Below are positions 14,692 to 23,961 of a stretch of 26,155 bases of DNA, piece after piece; positions within the stretch are counted from its first letter, which is position 1, and each line of letters begins with the position of its first letter. Origin of the DNA: an uncultured Collinsella sp. (GTDB lineage Bacteria; Actinomycetota; Coriobacteriia; Coriobacteriales; Coriobacteriaceae); NCBI GenBank assembly GCA_902464175.1, contig CABQHZ010000019.1, forward strand, positions 1 through 26,155. The letters run 5' to 3'. The position numbers and the translations under genes were made by a program. The notes under the pieces are model-generated. The model did not search any database. It was given only the letters and a program-made list of their open reading frames with translations, and was not told the origin of the DNA.

Positions 14692-16221
14692 CTAGTCCAG
14701 CTTGGTGCCCGGTACCTGCGGAACTTCTTTGAGCAGTGCGTTGAGCTCGTTCAGGATGGGTACGGGCTGTCGGTCGACACCGTCCAGATGAAGCGTGGCT
14801 ACGCGAATGGGCGGCTGATATTCAAGCGATCCGATGAGTACAGGCGAACCCAGGAAGCGCTCGATCTCGTCGGCGATCTCGTCAACCTCCTCGGGACCAA
14901 GGTCATCGAAGAGTGCCACAAAGGTCGGCCCCGTCGAGCGGAACAGGCGACCCTTACCGCGCGAACACTCCATAAGGCAGGCGGCGCTTTCGGCCAAAAC
15001 GCGATCGCCCGCATCAAAGCCAAAGCGGGCGTTGACCTTGGCGATATCGTCGATCTTAATGGCGATAAAGCCTGCCTCGTGCGGTACGCGACGCATCTCA
15101 CCGATGGCGTTGACCAGAGCGTGGATATCCCCCAGACCGGTCACGGAATCGGTCGTGTCGGCCAAGCTGCGGTTGATGATAATGCCCACGTACATGTTGG
15201 GCTCGGTGTCGGTGCCGTCCAGGCGGTAACCCGTGCAGTCGCAGAGCACGTACTTTCCGGTGGCATCCATCACGCGATATTGCATGTAATGGAAGTGCCA
15301 CGATCCATTTACCACCATGTCGAGCTCGGAGCGCACGTTGTCGCGGTCCTCGGGGTGAACGCGGGCGAGCCACATATCGACCGAGTTAAAGGGATGCTGG
15401 GAAGGCAGGTCAAAATCGCGCACGGCATTGACCGACCATTGCGATTCGCCGGTATCGAGGTTGAGGATGAACGGGTAGCGTGTCTCGGAGCTCATGGAGA
15501 TTGCCTGGAACACGCGGTCGTTGCACGGAAGATGGTCCGCGACGGGGTGTTGCTGCGCGCCGTCGCCTTCTGGTTGCTGCACGCGATGCATGAGTTTATA
15601 GCGATACATCTTGCGGTCGGCATCCATCGTCATCTGACGACGCGTGTCGCCGGCAAGCGGGTTAACGCTTGAACAGCCAAAGCTAAAGCTGGCGATCATG
15701 GGCGCCTTGCCGTCCGAGGTTGCCTCGATCAGATTGGTGCGTACCTGCTCCAGGCGCTGCTCAAGTTCCGTCTCGCTTGTCGTGGGTGAGATGAACACGA
15801 ACTCGTCTCCGCCAATGCGGAACAGCAACTCGTCGTGCTCCATGGTTTCGGAGAGTGAACGGCAGGTGCGCAGGATGTAGCGATTGCCCTCGGCGTGGCC
15901 GAATATATCGTTGCAGTGTTTAAGGTGATCGATGTCAATATAGGCGCAGGTGAAGGGGTTGCCGTTGCGCCAGAGCTGATCGACGTGACGGTCGAGCCCG
16001 CCGCGGTTGCCCAGATTGGTAAGCGGGTCGATATGGACGCTGCGTTCGAGCAGCTGGCGCTCTTGTTGCAGGATGGCGTGGGTCTTTTGCAGCTGCTCGC
16101 CAATACCGCGCAGCTCTGTAGGCAGTGCCGCGACGTCGAGCTCGGCAGTCGGAACACCGTTCGCCAATCGTTGAAGGTAGGCGACAATCGATTGCTCGCC
16201 CAAGTGATATGACTCGTTCAT
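14692..16221 (-). CDS. Diguanylate cyclase: GGDEF - PAS - degenerate GGDEF
   Basis: A 509-residue soluble protein with no transmembrane segment. A short helical N-terminus (about 40-62, coiled-coil-like) precedes GGDEF domain 1 (about 64-210) with DPLTNLGNR, IDIDHLKHCND and an intact RIGGDEF (GGDEF at 137-141), so it should make cyclic-di-GMP from two GTP. No RxxD inhibitory site precedes it. A PAS-like domain (about 245-350, NLDTGESQWSVNAV, ARVHPEDRD) could sense a signal. A second GGDEF fold (about 358-500) is degenerate: STGPTF (429-434) replaces GGDEF. AAGGAGG before the ATG at 16221 fixes the start. It is the third gene of a run of three paralogues and lacks the EAL domain of the other two. 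Confidence 0.87.
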   Translation of the reverse strand: MNESYHLGEQSIVAYLQRLANGVPTAELDVAALPTELRGIGEQLQKTHAILQQERQLLERSVHIDPLTNLGNRGGLDRHVDQLWRNGNPFTCAYIDIDHLKHCNDIFGHAEGNRYILRTCRSLSETMEHDELLFRIGGDEFVFISPTTSETELEQRLEQVRTNLIEATSDGKAPMIASFSFGCSSVNPLAGDTRRQMTMDADRKMYRYKLMHRVQQPEGDGAQQHPVADHLPCNDRVFQAISMSSETRYPFILNLDTGESQWSVNAVRDFDLPSQHPFNSVDMWLARVHPEDRDNVRSELDMVVNGSWHFHYMQYRVMDATGKYVLCDCTGYRLDGTDTEPNMYVGIIINRSLADTTDSVTGLGDIHALVNAIGEMRRVPHEAGFIAIKIDDIAKVNARFGFDAGDRVLAESAACLMECSRGKGRLFRSTGPTFVALFDDLGPEEVDEIADEIERFLGSPVLIGSLEYQPPIRVATLHLDGVDRQPVPILNELNALLKEVPQVPGTKLD

Positions 16222-16258
16222 GATGAATAACCTCCTTGGGCGAAACAGTGGCTAGTAT

Positions 16259-16320
16259 CATATCCCCAATTCGGTCCGATTTGGGGATATGAGTTAGCCA
16301 ATGGGGACAATCGCGTCCCT
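16259..16320. promoter_or_regulatory. Long inverted repeat, plus a second dyad, between two cyclic-di-GMP genes
   Basis: Perfect 11-bp arms CATATCCCCAA (16259-16269) and TTGGGGATATG (16281-16291) hold an 11-base loop whose ends also nearly pair. There is no T-run on the side that would end the upstream gene, so an operator fits as well as a terminator. A second dyad, GGGAC (16304-16308) / GTCCC (16315-16319), follows and may be a degenerate relative of the hairpin repeats. Confidence 0.45.
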
Positions 16321-16348
16321 TAACGGTAGCGTTTTGCTCGCGAGCGTA

Positions 16349-19066
16349 TCAATTGTCGCCGCCGCTATCGAGCAATGCCTCAAAATCTTTCGCCGGCATG
16401 GGGCGATAGTAGAGGAAGCCCTGCGCGAAGCGGGCGCCCATCTGGCGCAGCAGCTGAGCCTGGCCTTCCGTCTCGACGCCTTCAATCACAACGGGCAGCT
16501 TGAGCGACTGCGCCATCCCCAGCATCGATGACACGATCTGCGTGCTGCGTTCGTCGGCTTTTCCGGCGGGCACAAACGTGCGGTCGAGTTTAATGACGTC
16601 GACGTTGACGCTCTTGAGCATCGCGAGCGTGGACTGACCGGTGCCAAAGTCATCCATGTAGGTCGAGAACCCTCGGTTGTGCAGCTCGGCGGTCAACCTG
16701 TCCACGGCCTCGGACTCTCCGGTATAGGCGGTCTCGGTAATCTCGATGCGCATGAGCTCGGGCGGCAGGTTGTACTGGGTGGCCAGGGCCCCCATGTGCT
16801 CGGCGACATCGCAGGCAAGGATATCCACGCGCGATACGTTGAGGGAAATCGGAACCACGGGGAGCCCCTGGTCGAGGCGCGTCCGCAGCCACGAGGCAAC
16901 ACCCTGCCATATGTACTTGTCGAGCGTCACCACAAAGCCGCTTTCCTCAAGCGCGGGGATAAAGGTGGCAGGTGGAATGAGGGAGCCGTCCTTGTCGATC
17001 CAGCGCGTGAGTGCCTCGGCGCCGATGATCTCGCCCGTTTCCATGTCGACCTGAGGCTGCAGATAGTAGGTGATGCGCTCGTTGGAGAGGGCGTACTGGA
17101 ACTCGGTCAGCGTATGGTGAAATGCGACCTCGTGCTTGTAGTCCTCGGGGCTAAAGACGGCGATGCGATCCTTAAAGTCCTTTTTGGCGCGTCGGTTGGC
17201 AAACATTGCCTTTGCCTGCGCGTCGATGGTGATTTCCTCGTGTGGGTTGATGGGGTAGACGCCCATGGACGGCCAAAAGCCCACGCCGTCATCGTGCTTG
17301 GCCACGGCTTCGCGCACGCGAGCGTAAATTCGATGTATGGCATCGTGTTCAAAGGGAGCGAGGATACAAAAGTCGTCCTGACCCCAGTAGCCCGCAACGC
17401 CATGCCCTGCATTTTCGATGTCCTTGAGCACTGTTCCCACATCTGCAAGCACGCGGTCGCCTTCGGCCTGCCCGTGCCATTCGTTAAAGAGGCGCATGTG
17501 TCCCATGTCGACCGTGGCGATGCACCAGGCGCCGTCGCGCACTGTTGCCAAGAAGGCATTGGCGCGCCGCATAAACTCACTGGGGCGGTAGAGGCCGGTG
17601 AGCGGGTCAATGCGCCCGGCAACAGCGCCCTTGCGGTCGATTTCGGGTATGGAGAGGCTCTTGTTCTGAAATGGCCCGTTGATGGCGCGTAATCGACGAT
17701 CGAGTTCGTCCAAGACGGCCGGTGCTTGGTTGACCAGGCGTTCGTAATAGACGGGAACAACCAGGCAGGTAGGGGTAATGGTATCGTCGGCAATTTGGAC
17801 GGGGGCCGAGATGACGCGCTCCAAATCGCGTGCGAGGCAATCGAAGGCGTCGCGGTCCAGACCATCGGTAAGTACGACAAACTGTACGCTGCGCGAGCGG
17901 AACACACGGCTTCTGCCGCGGGTGAGCGAGAGCATACGACCGGCATATTCGGAGAGCATAGCGTCAACGGCGTCAGCCCCATAGTGCTCATTGAGCTGCG
18001 TCGTACCGCGAACGCGCACGGCGATCAGGCCCGTCTGATGGTTATCGCGACGGCAGCCGTCGATGGCGTTGACCAGCATGCGTTGGGTGCCGAGTCCCGT
18101 GGCGGGATCGACCGTTTCAACGAGGGAGTGGTTAACGAGTTCGCCGACATAAAGCGAGGGCGTATTTCCGTTTCCGTCGATGCGATAGCCCCGAACGCGA
18201 CAAAGCACGTAATCGCCTTCGGCGTTGCGTACGCGATATTGCATAACGCGATAGCGTTTAGAGCCATAAAAGACCTGGTAGATGTCTTGGGTATATGCTT
18301 CGAGGTCATCGGGGTGCACGCGTGTCTTCCAGTAATTGCGGCAGTCATCGATGTGCTCCGAGGGAAGCCCAAAATCGCGCAGCGCTCCCTGCGACCAGAG
18401 CGTGCGGTTCTTATCAAGGTTTTCGATAAAGAAGTAGCGTCCCTCATCGAGCATCGAGAAGGCGTCAAAAACGCGGTCATTAATCTCAAAGTCATCTGCG
18501 TGGACTTGACTGATGTTGCGGCGATCGAGATGTATGGCATTGCGCAGCTTGTAGTCATACATGCGATGGTCGGCGTCCTTCGTCATGCGGTTTTGGGTTT
18601 CGCCCAGTTTGGGATTGGCATGCGACACGCCATAGCTAAACGAATGGGGCATCTCGGCGTCGTTGTTTTTGAGGAGCACCGAGCGGCAATGCTCCAGGCG
18701 CTCGGCAAGGTCATCCTCGGTCGAGATGGTGGAGAGCACGGCAAACTCGTCGCCACCCAGGCGAAACGCCGCCTCGCCAACCTTGATGTAGAGCTTAAGG
18801 TACAGGCTCACCTGAATGATGTAGCGGTTACCCTCGTCGTGCCCAAAGACATCGTTGCAGTGCTTAAGGTTATCGATATCGATAAACGCCATGGTGACCG
18901 GCGTGCCCTGCCCCCAGATCTCTTCGAGAGACTTGGTAAAACCGCCGCGGTTGCCAAGACCGGTGAGCTGGTCGGTAAAAGCGGTCTTGATCAGGTCTTC
19001 CTGGCGATCAAGCAGGTCTTGAATGGTATTTTCGAGCGTCTTGGTGTAGGTGTTGGCGCTATCCAT
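16349..19066 (-). CDS. Cyclic-di-GMP enzyme: GGDEF - PAS - two degenerate GGDEF - EAL
   Basis: A 905-residue soluble protein. GGDEF domain 1 (about 30-175) has an intact RLGGDEF (104-108). A PAS-like domain follows (about 205-315, RVHPDDLEAY). GGDEF 2 (about 320-460) has lost its motif (RSRSVQF, 390-396). GGDEF 3 (about 485-635) carries GQDDF (562-566) in place of GGDEF. The C-terminal EAL domain (about 650-900) is complete: EAL 684-686 with TRW, N743, E775, D805/D806 (DDFGTG), K826, EGVE (862-865) and Q882, so it should hydrolyse cyclic-di-GMP. The protein therefore carries both a probable cyclase and a phosphodiesterase. The ribosome site before ATG 19066 is weak. Confidence 0.88.
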   Translation of the reverse strand: MDSANTYTKTLENTIQDLLDRQEDLIKTAFTDQLTGLGNRGGFTKSLEEIWGQGTPVTMAFIDIDNLKHCNDVFGHDEGNRYIIQVSLYLKLYIKVGEAAFRLGGDEFAVLSTISTEDDLAERLEHCRSVLLKNNDAEMPHSFSYGVSHANPKLGETQNRMTKDADHRMYDYKLRNAIHLDRRNISQVHADDFEINDRVFDAFSMLDEGRYFFIENLDKNRTLWSQGALRDFGLPSEHIDDCRNYWKTRVHPDDLEAYTQDIYQVFYGSKRYRVMQYRVRNAEGDYVLCRVRGYRIDGNGNTPSLYVGELVNHSLVETVDPATGLGTQRMLVNAIDGCRRDNHQTGLIAVRVRGTTQLNEHYGADAVDAMLSEYAGRMLSLTRGRSRVFRSRSVQFVVLTDGLDRDAFDCLARDLERVISAPVQIADDTITPTCLVVPVYYERLVNQAPAVLDELDRRLRAINGPFQNKSLSIPEIDRKGAVAGRIDPLTGLYRPSEFMRRANAFLATVRDGAWCIATVDMGHMRLFNEWHGQAEGDRVLADVGTVLKDIENAGHGVAGYWGQDDFCILAPFEHDAIHRIYARVREAVAKHDDGVGFWPSMGVYPINPHEEITIDAQAKAMFANRRAKKDFKDRIAVFSPEDYKHEVAFHHTLTEFQYALSNERITYYLQPQVDMETGEIIGAEALTRWIDKDGSLIPPATFIPALEESGFVVTLDKYIWQGVASWLRTRLDQGLPVVPISLNVSRVDILACDVAEHMGALATQYNLPPELMRIEITETAYTGESEAVDRLTAELHNRGFSTYMDDFGTGQSTLAMLKSVNVDVIKLDRTFVPAGKADERSTQIVSSMLGMAQSLKLPVVIEGVETEGQAQLLRQMGARFAQGFLYYRPMPAKDFEALLDSGGDN

Positions 19067-19096
19067 GTTTATGCCGCTTTCTTGGGTCGAGGCGAT

Positions 19097-19120
19097 GCGG
19101 CGCGCGGGGCGCGCGGCGTG
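19097..19120. other. GC-rich dyad between two cyclic-di-GMP genes
   Basis: GCGCGC GGG GCGCGC lies in the 88-base gap between the two large minus-strand genes. It can fold, but it lacks a T-run, so a terminator is not supported. It may only slow transcription. Confidence 0.25.
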
Positions 19121-19154
19121 TTAAAGGTGGGGTTTCCGCCGTTAGCGAGTGGCG

Positions 19155-22064
19155 TTATTTTGAAAAGTCGATGTGCCGCTCGCTGTCATGCAAGAGGATG
19201 CCTCGCGGGTCAATCGACGCATCGCTGGCCAAGAGCTTCTCAAACGACTCGACCGGCATGGGTCGGTAATAGTAATAGCCTTGGACGTAGCGCGAACCCA
19301 GGTCGTGCAGGAAGACGACTTGTTTTTCGGTTTCGACGCCTTCCACTATGACCGGCACGCCAATCTTCCAAGACATGTTGATGATGGACTTGACGATGTT
19401 TTCGCTCTTGTTGGCCTGATGGGCTTCTGCGGGCATAAAGCGGCTGTCGAGTTTAATCGCGTCGGCATCGATATTCTGTAGCATGCTGAGCGACGATGCT
19501 CCGCTGCCAAAGTCGTCAATCAATACGGAAAAGCCCAAAGCGCGGAGCTTGCTCGTGAGCGCCTTAATATCTCCGGGATTATCGGCGTAGGCGCTTTCGG
19601 TAATTTCGACTTTAGCGAAGTGCGTGGGGACGGCGTGACGCATCGCCAGGCGTTCGAGCTGGTCGGCGACATCGACCGAAATCAGGTCGGTTTGGCTTAC
19701 GTTGATGGAGATGGGCACGCAGGGCAGTCCTTGGGCCAAGCGCTTGGAGAGCCACGTAAAGACGAGGTTCCAAATATGGCGATCGAGGGTCACGGCAAAA
19801 CCGTTGCGCTCGAGCAGTGGCACAAACGTGCCGGGCAAGATGAAGTTGCCGTCTCCGTCTTTCCAGCGGGCAAGGGCCTCGCCGCCTACGATCTTTTTGG
19901 TCTCCATGTCGTACTGCGGCTGAATATAGAACGTGATATGCCCCTGGCCCAGGGCGCGCTGAAACGCCGAAAGCAGATAATCCTCGCGTTCGCGCTGTGC
20001 ATACGTTTCGGGTTCAAAGTACTTGATACGGTTTTTAAAATCGTGGCGGGCTCGGGTGAGCGCGGCTTTTGCATGGTCGTATAGCAAGATATCGATGTGT
20101 TCCGTCCGCCCAACCGGGCAAACGCCAAAGGCGGGTAAGAAGCCAACCGAGTCGTCGCGCGAGGCGACGATGGTCTGGATGCGATGGTAGAGCGCATCAA
20201 TGGTCTCGCGGTCGCCAGGGAGGTAAGCGACAAAGTCGTCCTGCCCCCAGTATCCGGCGAGTCCGCCGCAATCGGCTCGCAGCGCCAGCAGCGCACCGCC
20301 CACTTCGGCGATGAGGGCGTCGCCTGCCTGTCGTCCGTACCATTCGTTAAAGACGCGCATACGTCCCAAATCGATGGCGACAATGGCGCGGTTTTCGCGA
20401 GCGTGTGCGGAGTGATGCATATCCGCGGCGTACAGAAAGTCGTTGCCGCGCATGAGTCCGGTCATCTTGTCTCGTCGGTCGTAGGCAGTATGACCGATAA
20501 CTCTAGTTGGTCCGCTTTGCCCGAGGTATGCCGGGGTCTTACTGCGCATCTCGGCGTCCAGACGGCGGTTGAGGCTGGACAGCATCGTGAGCGGCTGCGA
20601 GACGATAGACGGATAGCGCGCAAAGGCTGTATAAGCGATAGGGGCGGTTTCGATACTGTGCGTCGCGATGGGCATCATAAGCGTATGCTGCACCTCTTGG
20701 GCAATGTTGGAAAGATCGATGTCGGGTTGGCTGTCAAACATAAGGACAAACTGCAGCCCATACGACCGATAGAGTTCGCCCGACCCATTGAGTCGTGACA
20801 AAATGCGCCCGACGAGCTCTGCGAGGACATCGTTGCCCATTTGATAGCCATAGACAGCATTGATGCGGTCGATGTTCTCGAACTTAAACGCCACTAGATC
20901 GGTGGGCTTGGCAAGCTCCTTGCGTCTTTCGATGGCCGTCATCAGCGCGCGCACATCACCAACGCCGGTGGCGGGGTCGGTGCTTTCGACAATACTCGCA
21001 TTGGTGATGGAGCCGGCAAACAGCGTGGGCTCGTTGCCGTTGCCGTCGAGACGGATGCCAGAACACGTGACGGTGACGTATCGACCGCTTGCGTCCAGGG
21101 CACGATAGCGCATATTGTGATGGTGCTTTTTGCCCGACATTACCTCTTCGATATCCTGGCGCCAGGCATTGATGTCGTCAGGGTGAATATGCTGCGACCA
21201 TATCTTGTCCATCTGATAGATGGTTCCGGAGGGAAGGCCAAAATCCTGTATGGCGTTGTGGGACCAATGGGACTGATCGGTGTCGACGTTGCAGATAAAC
21301 AGGTAGCGCCCGATATCCGTGAGCGACAGTGCTTGGAAGATACGATCTTGCACGGAATGAAATTCTGCCAAGGTGCCAAGGTCGTGATAACGCTCGTCGA
21401 ATGCCATGCTCATGCGGTTACGCACAGCGCTGGTAAATTTGTAGTCATACATCCGCCGGTCTGCCTCGGCTGTCATCTTATGAAGGACATCGCCCGCACG
21501 CGGATTGGCGTGGGCGCAGCCGTAGCTGTAGCTCATGGGGGTCTTGCCGTCATCGAGCGTCGAAGTGGCAAGGGATGCCCGGCAGGCCTCGAGCCGCTGA
21601 CTGAGCGTGTCGACCGAATCGGTCATGGAGATGAGCACGAACTCGTCGCCGCCTATGCGATAGAGACGCTCATCGGGATGGCAGTGCAGTTTAAGACAGT
21701 TTGCGACTTTGGTGATGTAGCGATTGCCGGCCGGGTGCCCAAAGCGGTCGTTGCAGATTTTAAGGCCGTCGATATCGATATAGGCGATCGTGTGCTCGAG
21801 CTGGCGGTCCCAGACACATGTGAGGTCGTAGGTGTAAGCGGTGCGGTTGGGCAGGCCCGTAAGCGGATCGGTGTAGGCGTCGGCTCTGAGTTTTGCAACG
21901 CGGTCGCGCAGGCGGGCGGCGGCATCGGTCGCCTCTGCGAGCAGGCGCTCGGCCTCGGGATACTGCGTGCCGCAGATGCTCGACAGCTCGGCGAGGCATG
22001 TGTTCAGCTGGTCGAGCTCGTCTTCTTGACGCGGCTCGACGCTCTGCGTCTTATTCGTTTCCAT
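19155..22064 (-). CDS. Cyclic-di-GMP enzyme: GGDEF - PAS - two degenerate GGDEF - EAL (first paralogue)
   Basis: A 969-residue soluble paralogue of the previous protein. A helical N-terminus (about 15-62) is followed by GGDEF 1 (about 65-210, GGDEF at 138-142, no RxxD site), a PAS-like domain (about 245-355, QHIHPDDINA), degenerate GGDEF 2 with YGLQF (435-439), degenerate GGDEF 3 with GQDDF (607-611) and an intact EAL domain (about 695-945: EAL 729-731, N788, E820, DDFGSG 850-855, K871, EGVE 908-911, Q928). The start ATG 22064 is supported by AAGGCGG; an ATG six codons upstream has no site. This is the promoter-proximal gene of the set, downstream of a double palindrome at 22103-22134. Confidence 0.88.
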   Translation of the reverse strand: METNKTQSVEPRQEDELDQLNTCLAELSSICGTQYPEAERLLAEATDAAARLRDRVAKLRADAYTDPLTGLPNRTAYTYDLTCVWDRQLEHTIAYIDIDGLKICNDRFGHPAGNRYITKVANCLKLHCHPDERLYRIGGDEFVLISMTDSVDTLSQRLEACRASLATSTLDDGKTPMSYSYGCAHANPRAGDVLHKMTAEADRRMYDYKFTSAVRNRMSMAFDERYHDLGTLAEFHSVQDRIFQALSLTDIGRYLFICNVDTDQSHWSHNAIQDFGLPSGTIYQMDKIWSQHIHPDDINAWRQDIEEVMSGKKHHHNMRYRALDASGRYVTVTCSGIRLDGNGNEPTLFAGSITNASIVESTDPATGVGDVRALMTAIERRKELAKPTDLVAFKFENIDRINAVYGYQMGNDVLAELVGRILSRLNGSGELYRSYGLQFVLMFDSQPDIDLSNIAQEVQHTLMMPIATHSIETAPIAYTAFARYPSIVSQPLTMLSSLNRRLDAEMRSKTPAYLGQSGPTRVIGHTAYDRRDKMTGLMRGNDFLYAADMHHSAHARENRAIVAIDLGRMRVFNEWYGRQAGDALIAEVGGALLALRADCGGLAGYWGQDDFVAYLPGDRETIDALYHRIQTIVASRDDSVGFLPAFGVCPVGRTEHIDILLYDHAKAALTRARHDFKNRIKYFEPETYAQREREDYLLSAFQRALGQGHITFYIQPQYDMETKKIVGGEALARWKDGDGNFILPGTFVPLLERNGFAVTLDRHIWNLVFTWLSKRLAQGLPCVPISINVSQTDLISVDVADQLERLAMRHAVPTHFAKVEITESAYADNPGDIKALTSKLRALGFSVLIDDFGSGASSLSMLQNIDADAIKLDSRFMPAEAHQANKSENIVKSIINMSWKIGVPVIVEGVETEKQVVFLHDLGSRYVQGYYYYRPMPVESFEKLLASDASIDPRGILLHDSERHIDFSK

Positions 22065-22102
22065 GCCCCCGCCTTGCTGCATCGTTGAGTTTATTTGTCA
22101 GC

Positions 22103-22134
22103 TACTGTTCATTATTGAACAGTACTGAGCAGTA
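22103..22134. promoter_or_regulatory. Double palindrome built from TACTG/CAGTA half-sites
   Basis: TACTGTTCA (22103-22111) and TGAACAGTA (22116-22124) are perfect arms with a TTAT spacer, and TACTG AG CAGTA (22123-22134) overlaps the end. The cluster lies 39-70 bases upstream of the start of the first cyclic-di-GMP gene. TATAAT (22146-22151) and TATACT (22131-22136) occur on the minus strand nearby, so this is probably a repressor site over a promoter. Confidence 0.5.
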
Positions 22135-22294
22135 TAAACAACCATTATATGAGCGTGTGGGGGCGGGCGTGCTGTGAGGCGCCGCTTATTCGCCAAACGG
22201 TAATGCGGTTTCGTGCGCACAAATGCGACGAGAACGATATTTGTTGACGGGTATACTTGTTCCGTTTGAATTGCGCAGGGACGGAGATGGTCGC

Positions 22295-23164
22295 ATGACA
22301 CAGCCAAATACGACGCATACGGTGGGGCTGGCGCTTGAAGGAGGCGGCTATCGCGGTATGTATACGGCGGGTGTGCTCGATGTTTGGATGGAGCATGGCC
22401 TGACCTGCGATCATATGGTGGGCGTCTCGGCGGGGGCGGCGTTTGGCTATAACTTTAAATCGCGCCAGATCGGTCGCGCCATCCGCTACAACAAGGCCTA
22501 TTGTGCCGACAAGCGCTACGCGAGCGTGACCAGCTGGCTGCGAACCGGCGATATGTTCAATGCCGATTTTGCCTATCACGAGGTGCCTATCGAGCGCGAT
22601 CCCATCGACTTGGAGGCGTATCGCGCCTGCCCCATGCGATTTACGTGCGTGTGTACCGATATCGAGACGGGCAAGGCCGTCTACCACGATCTACCGTATG
22701 GCGACGAGCGCGATATCGAGTGGATCCGGGCGTCGTCTGCCATTCCTGTGGCGACGCGTCCCGTTGCTATTGACGGGCATAAGTATCTGGATGGTGGCGT
22801 GGCTGATTCTATTCCCAGCGCATGGCTGTTTGCGCAGGGGTATGACCGCAATATCGTGGTACTCACGCAGCCGGCGGGCTTTGTGAAGCAGCCCAACAGC
22901 GTGATGCCCATGCTGCGGCGCGTGTTCCGTCACTATCCGGAGTTTGTTGCAGCGCTTGAGCATCGGCATGAGGTCTACAATGCCACGCTCGATGACCTGG
23001 CACGTCGAGAGGCTGCCGGGGAAATCTTTGTGGTGCGGCCGAGCGAATCGGTGAAGGTGCCGTCGCTGTGCCGCGAACCGGATGAGCTCGAGCGCATCTA
23101 CCAGGTCGGCCGCCACGATGCAGAGGCGACTTTGCCGGCGTTGGAAGCGTATCTGGCGGGGTAA
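22295..23164 (+). CDS. Patatin-like phospholipase family protein
   Basis: A 289-residue cytoplasmic serine hydrolase of the patatin / RssA type, expected to cleave acyl chains from lipids. The oxyanion loop GGGYRG (16-21), the nucleophile elbow GVSAG (43-47, Ser45) and the catalytic DGG (166-168, in HKYLDGGVADSIP) form the Ser-Asp dyad. ATG 22295 is chosen because GGAGA lies 8 bases upstream; 24 earlier codons have no ribosome site. It is divergent from the cyclic-di-GMP genes and convergent with the thiE operon, with a strong hairpin between them. The substrate is unknown. Confidence 0.88.
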   Translation: MTQPNTTHTVGLALEGGGYRGMYTAGVLDVWMEHGLTCDHMVGVSAGAAFGYNFKSRQIGRAIRYNKAYCADKRYASVTSWLRTGDMFNADFAYHEVPIERDPIDLEAYRACPMRFTCVCTDIETGKAVYHDLPYGDERDIEWIRASSAIPVATRPVAIDGHKYLDGGVADSIPSAWLFAQGYDRNIVVLTQPAGFVKQPNSVMPMLRRVFRHYPEFVAALEHRHEVYNATLDDLARREAAGEIFVVRPSESVKVPSLCREPDELERIYQVGRHDAEATLPALEAYLAG

Positions 23165-23175
23165 GGGTCGCATAC

Positions 23176-23221
23176 GGAAAGCGCATCCCGGAATGGAGGC
23201 CCAAACTGGGATGCGCTTTCC
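23176..23221. terminator. Long perfect inverted repeat between convergent genes
   Basis: GGAAAGCGCATCCC (23176-23189) and GGGATGCGCTTTCC (23208-23221) pair over 14 bp around an 18-base loop, just after the patatin gene stop and before the thiE stop. It is a probable bidirectional terminator, although the T-run is short. Confidence 0.65.
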
Positions 23222-23265
23222 ATTGCTGAAGATATGAGGCTGCGAATCAGCTGTTCGGCCTATGC

Positions 23266-23961
23266 CTATGCCTGCTGCCAGGTGTCGACAAGCTCCTTGG
23301 CTGCGGCATGGGGGTCGTCGGCGCTGCAGACGGCGCTTACCACAAAGAAGCCGTCGACGCCGGTGGCCTTAAGCTGCGGCAAGTCGGCCGTCTTAACGCC
23401 GCCGCCCACCACGATGGGCACGGGGCTTGCCGCGTGGAGTGCGGCAAGGTCCTCAAAGCTCTTGGTGATGATAGAGCCGTCGGCCGCGCGTCCGCAGTCG
23501 CGCTTGGTCTCGGTCTCGTGGAGCGGGCCGATGCCCAGGTAGTCGACCAGGCTCATGTCGGCGGTCTTGACGTACTCGAGCATCTCCTCGCAACGGGCCG
23601 AAAGGCCCACAATGGCGTCGGGGCCCAGCAGCTTGCGACAGACCTCGACGGGAATATCGCTCTGGCCCACGTGCACGCCGTCGACCGCAATGCCCTGCTC
23701 GCGTGCGGCGAGTACGCAGTCAAGGCGGTCATCGATCAGCAAGGCGACCTGACCGGTCTTGCCAGCCTGTGCGATTGCCTGCGCGGCGTCGCCGGTCAGC
23801 GCAATGATCTCGCGGGCGCTTGCCACCTTGGAGCGCACCTGAATGCAGGTAAAGCCGGCGTCGAGCGCCTGGGCCACCACATCGCCCACGGGGCGTCCGA
23901 GGGTGTTTTCGGGGCCGAGCACCAGATAGGCCGAGATATCAAGGTTGTCGCGGATGCTCAT
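23266..23961 (-). CDS. thiE: Thiamine-phosphate synthase
   Basis: ThiE couples HMP pyrophosphate with hydroxyethylthiazole phosphate to thiamine phosphate. The 231-residue TIM-barrel protein shows TCIQVRSKVASAREI, LLIDDRLDCVLAAR, DGVHVGQSDIP, VGLSARCEEM, DYLGIGPLHETETK and PIVVGGGVK, all ThiE motifs for diphosphate and pyrimidine binding. AGGAGG precedes the ATG at 23961, which overlaps the stop of the previous gene by ATGA, indicating translational coupling. It is the last gene of the riboswitch-controlled thiamine operon. Confidence 0.93.
   Translation of the reverse strand: MSIRDNLDISAYLVLGPENTLGRPVGDVVAQALDAGFTCIQVRSKVASAREIIALTGDAAQAIAQAGKTGQVALLIDDRLDCVLAAREQGIAVDGVHVGQSDIPVEVCRKLLGPDAIVGLSARCEEMLEYVKTADMSLVDYLGIGPLHETETKRDCGRAADGSIITKSFEDLAALHAASPVPIVVGGGVKTADLPQLKATGVDGFFVVSAVCSADDPHAAAKELVDTWQQA

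Noticed and set aside
13465..15672. 735-codon plus-strand open frame across three minus-strand genes
   Set aside because: It runs antisense to the ArsC-like, FMN reductase and GGDEF genes, all of which have family motifs. Long antisense frames are common in GC-rich codons, and the translation has no recognisable domain.
17726..19351. 541-codon plus-strand open frame (and 16679-17692)
   Set aside because: Antisense shadows of the GGDEF-EAL genes; no motif and no ribosome site.
22103..22124. LexA/SOS-type operator
   Set aside because: The half-sites are oriented GTTC...GAAC, opposite to the GAAC...GTTC order of Gram-positive SOS boxes.
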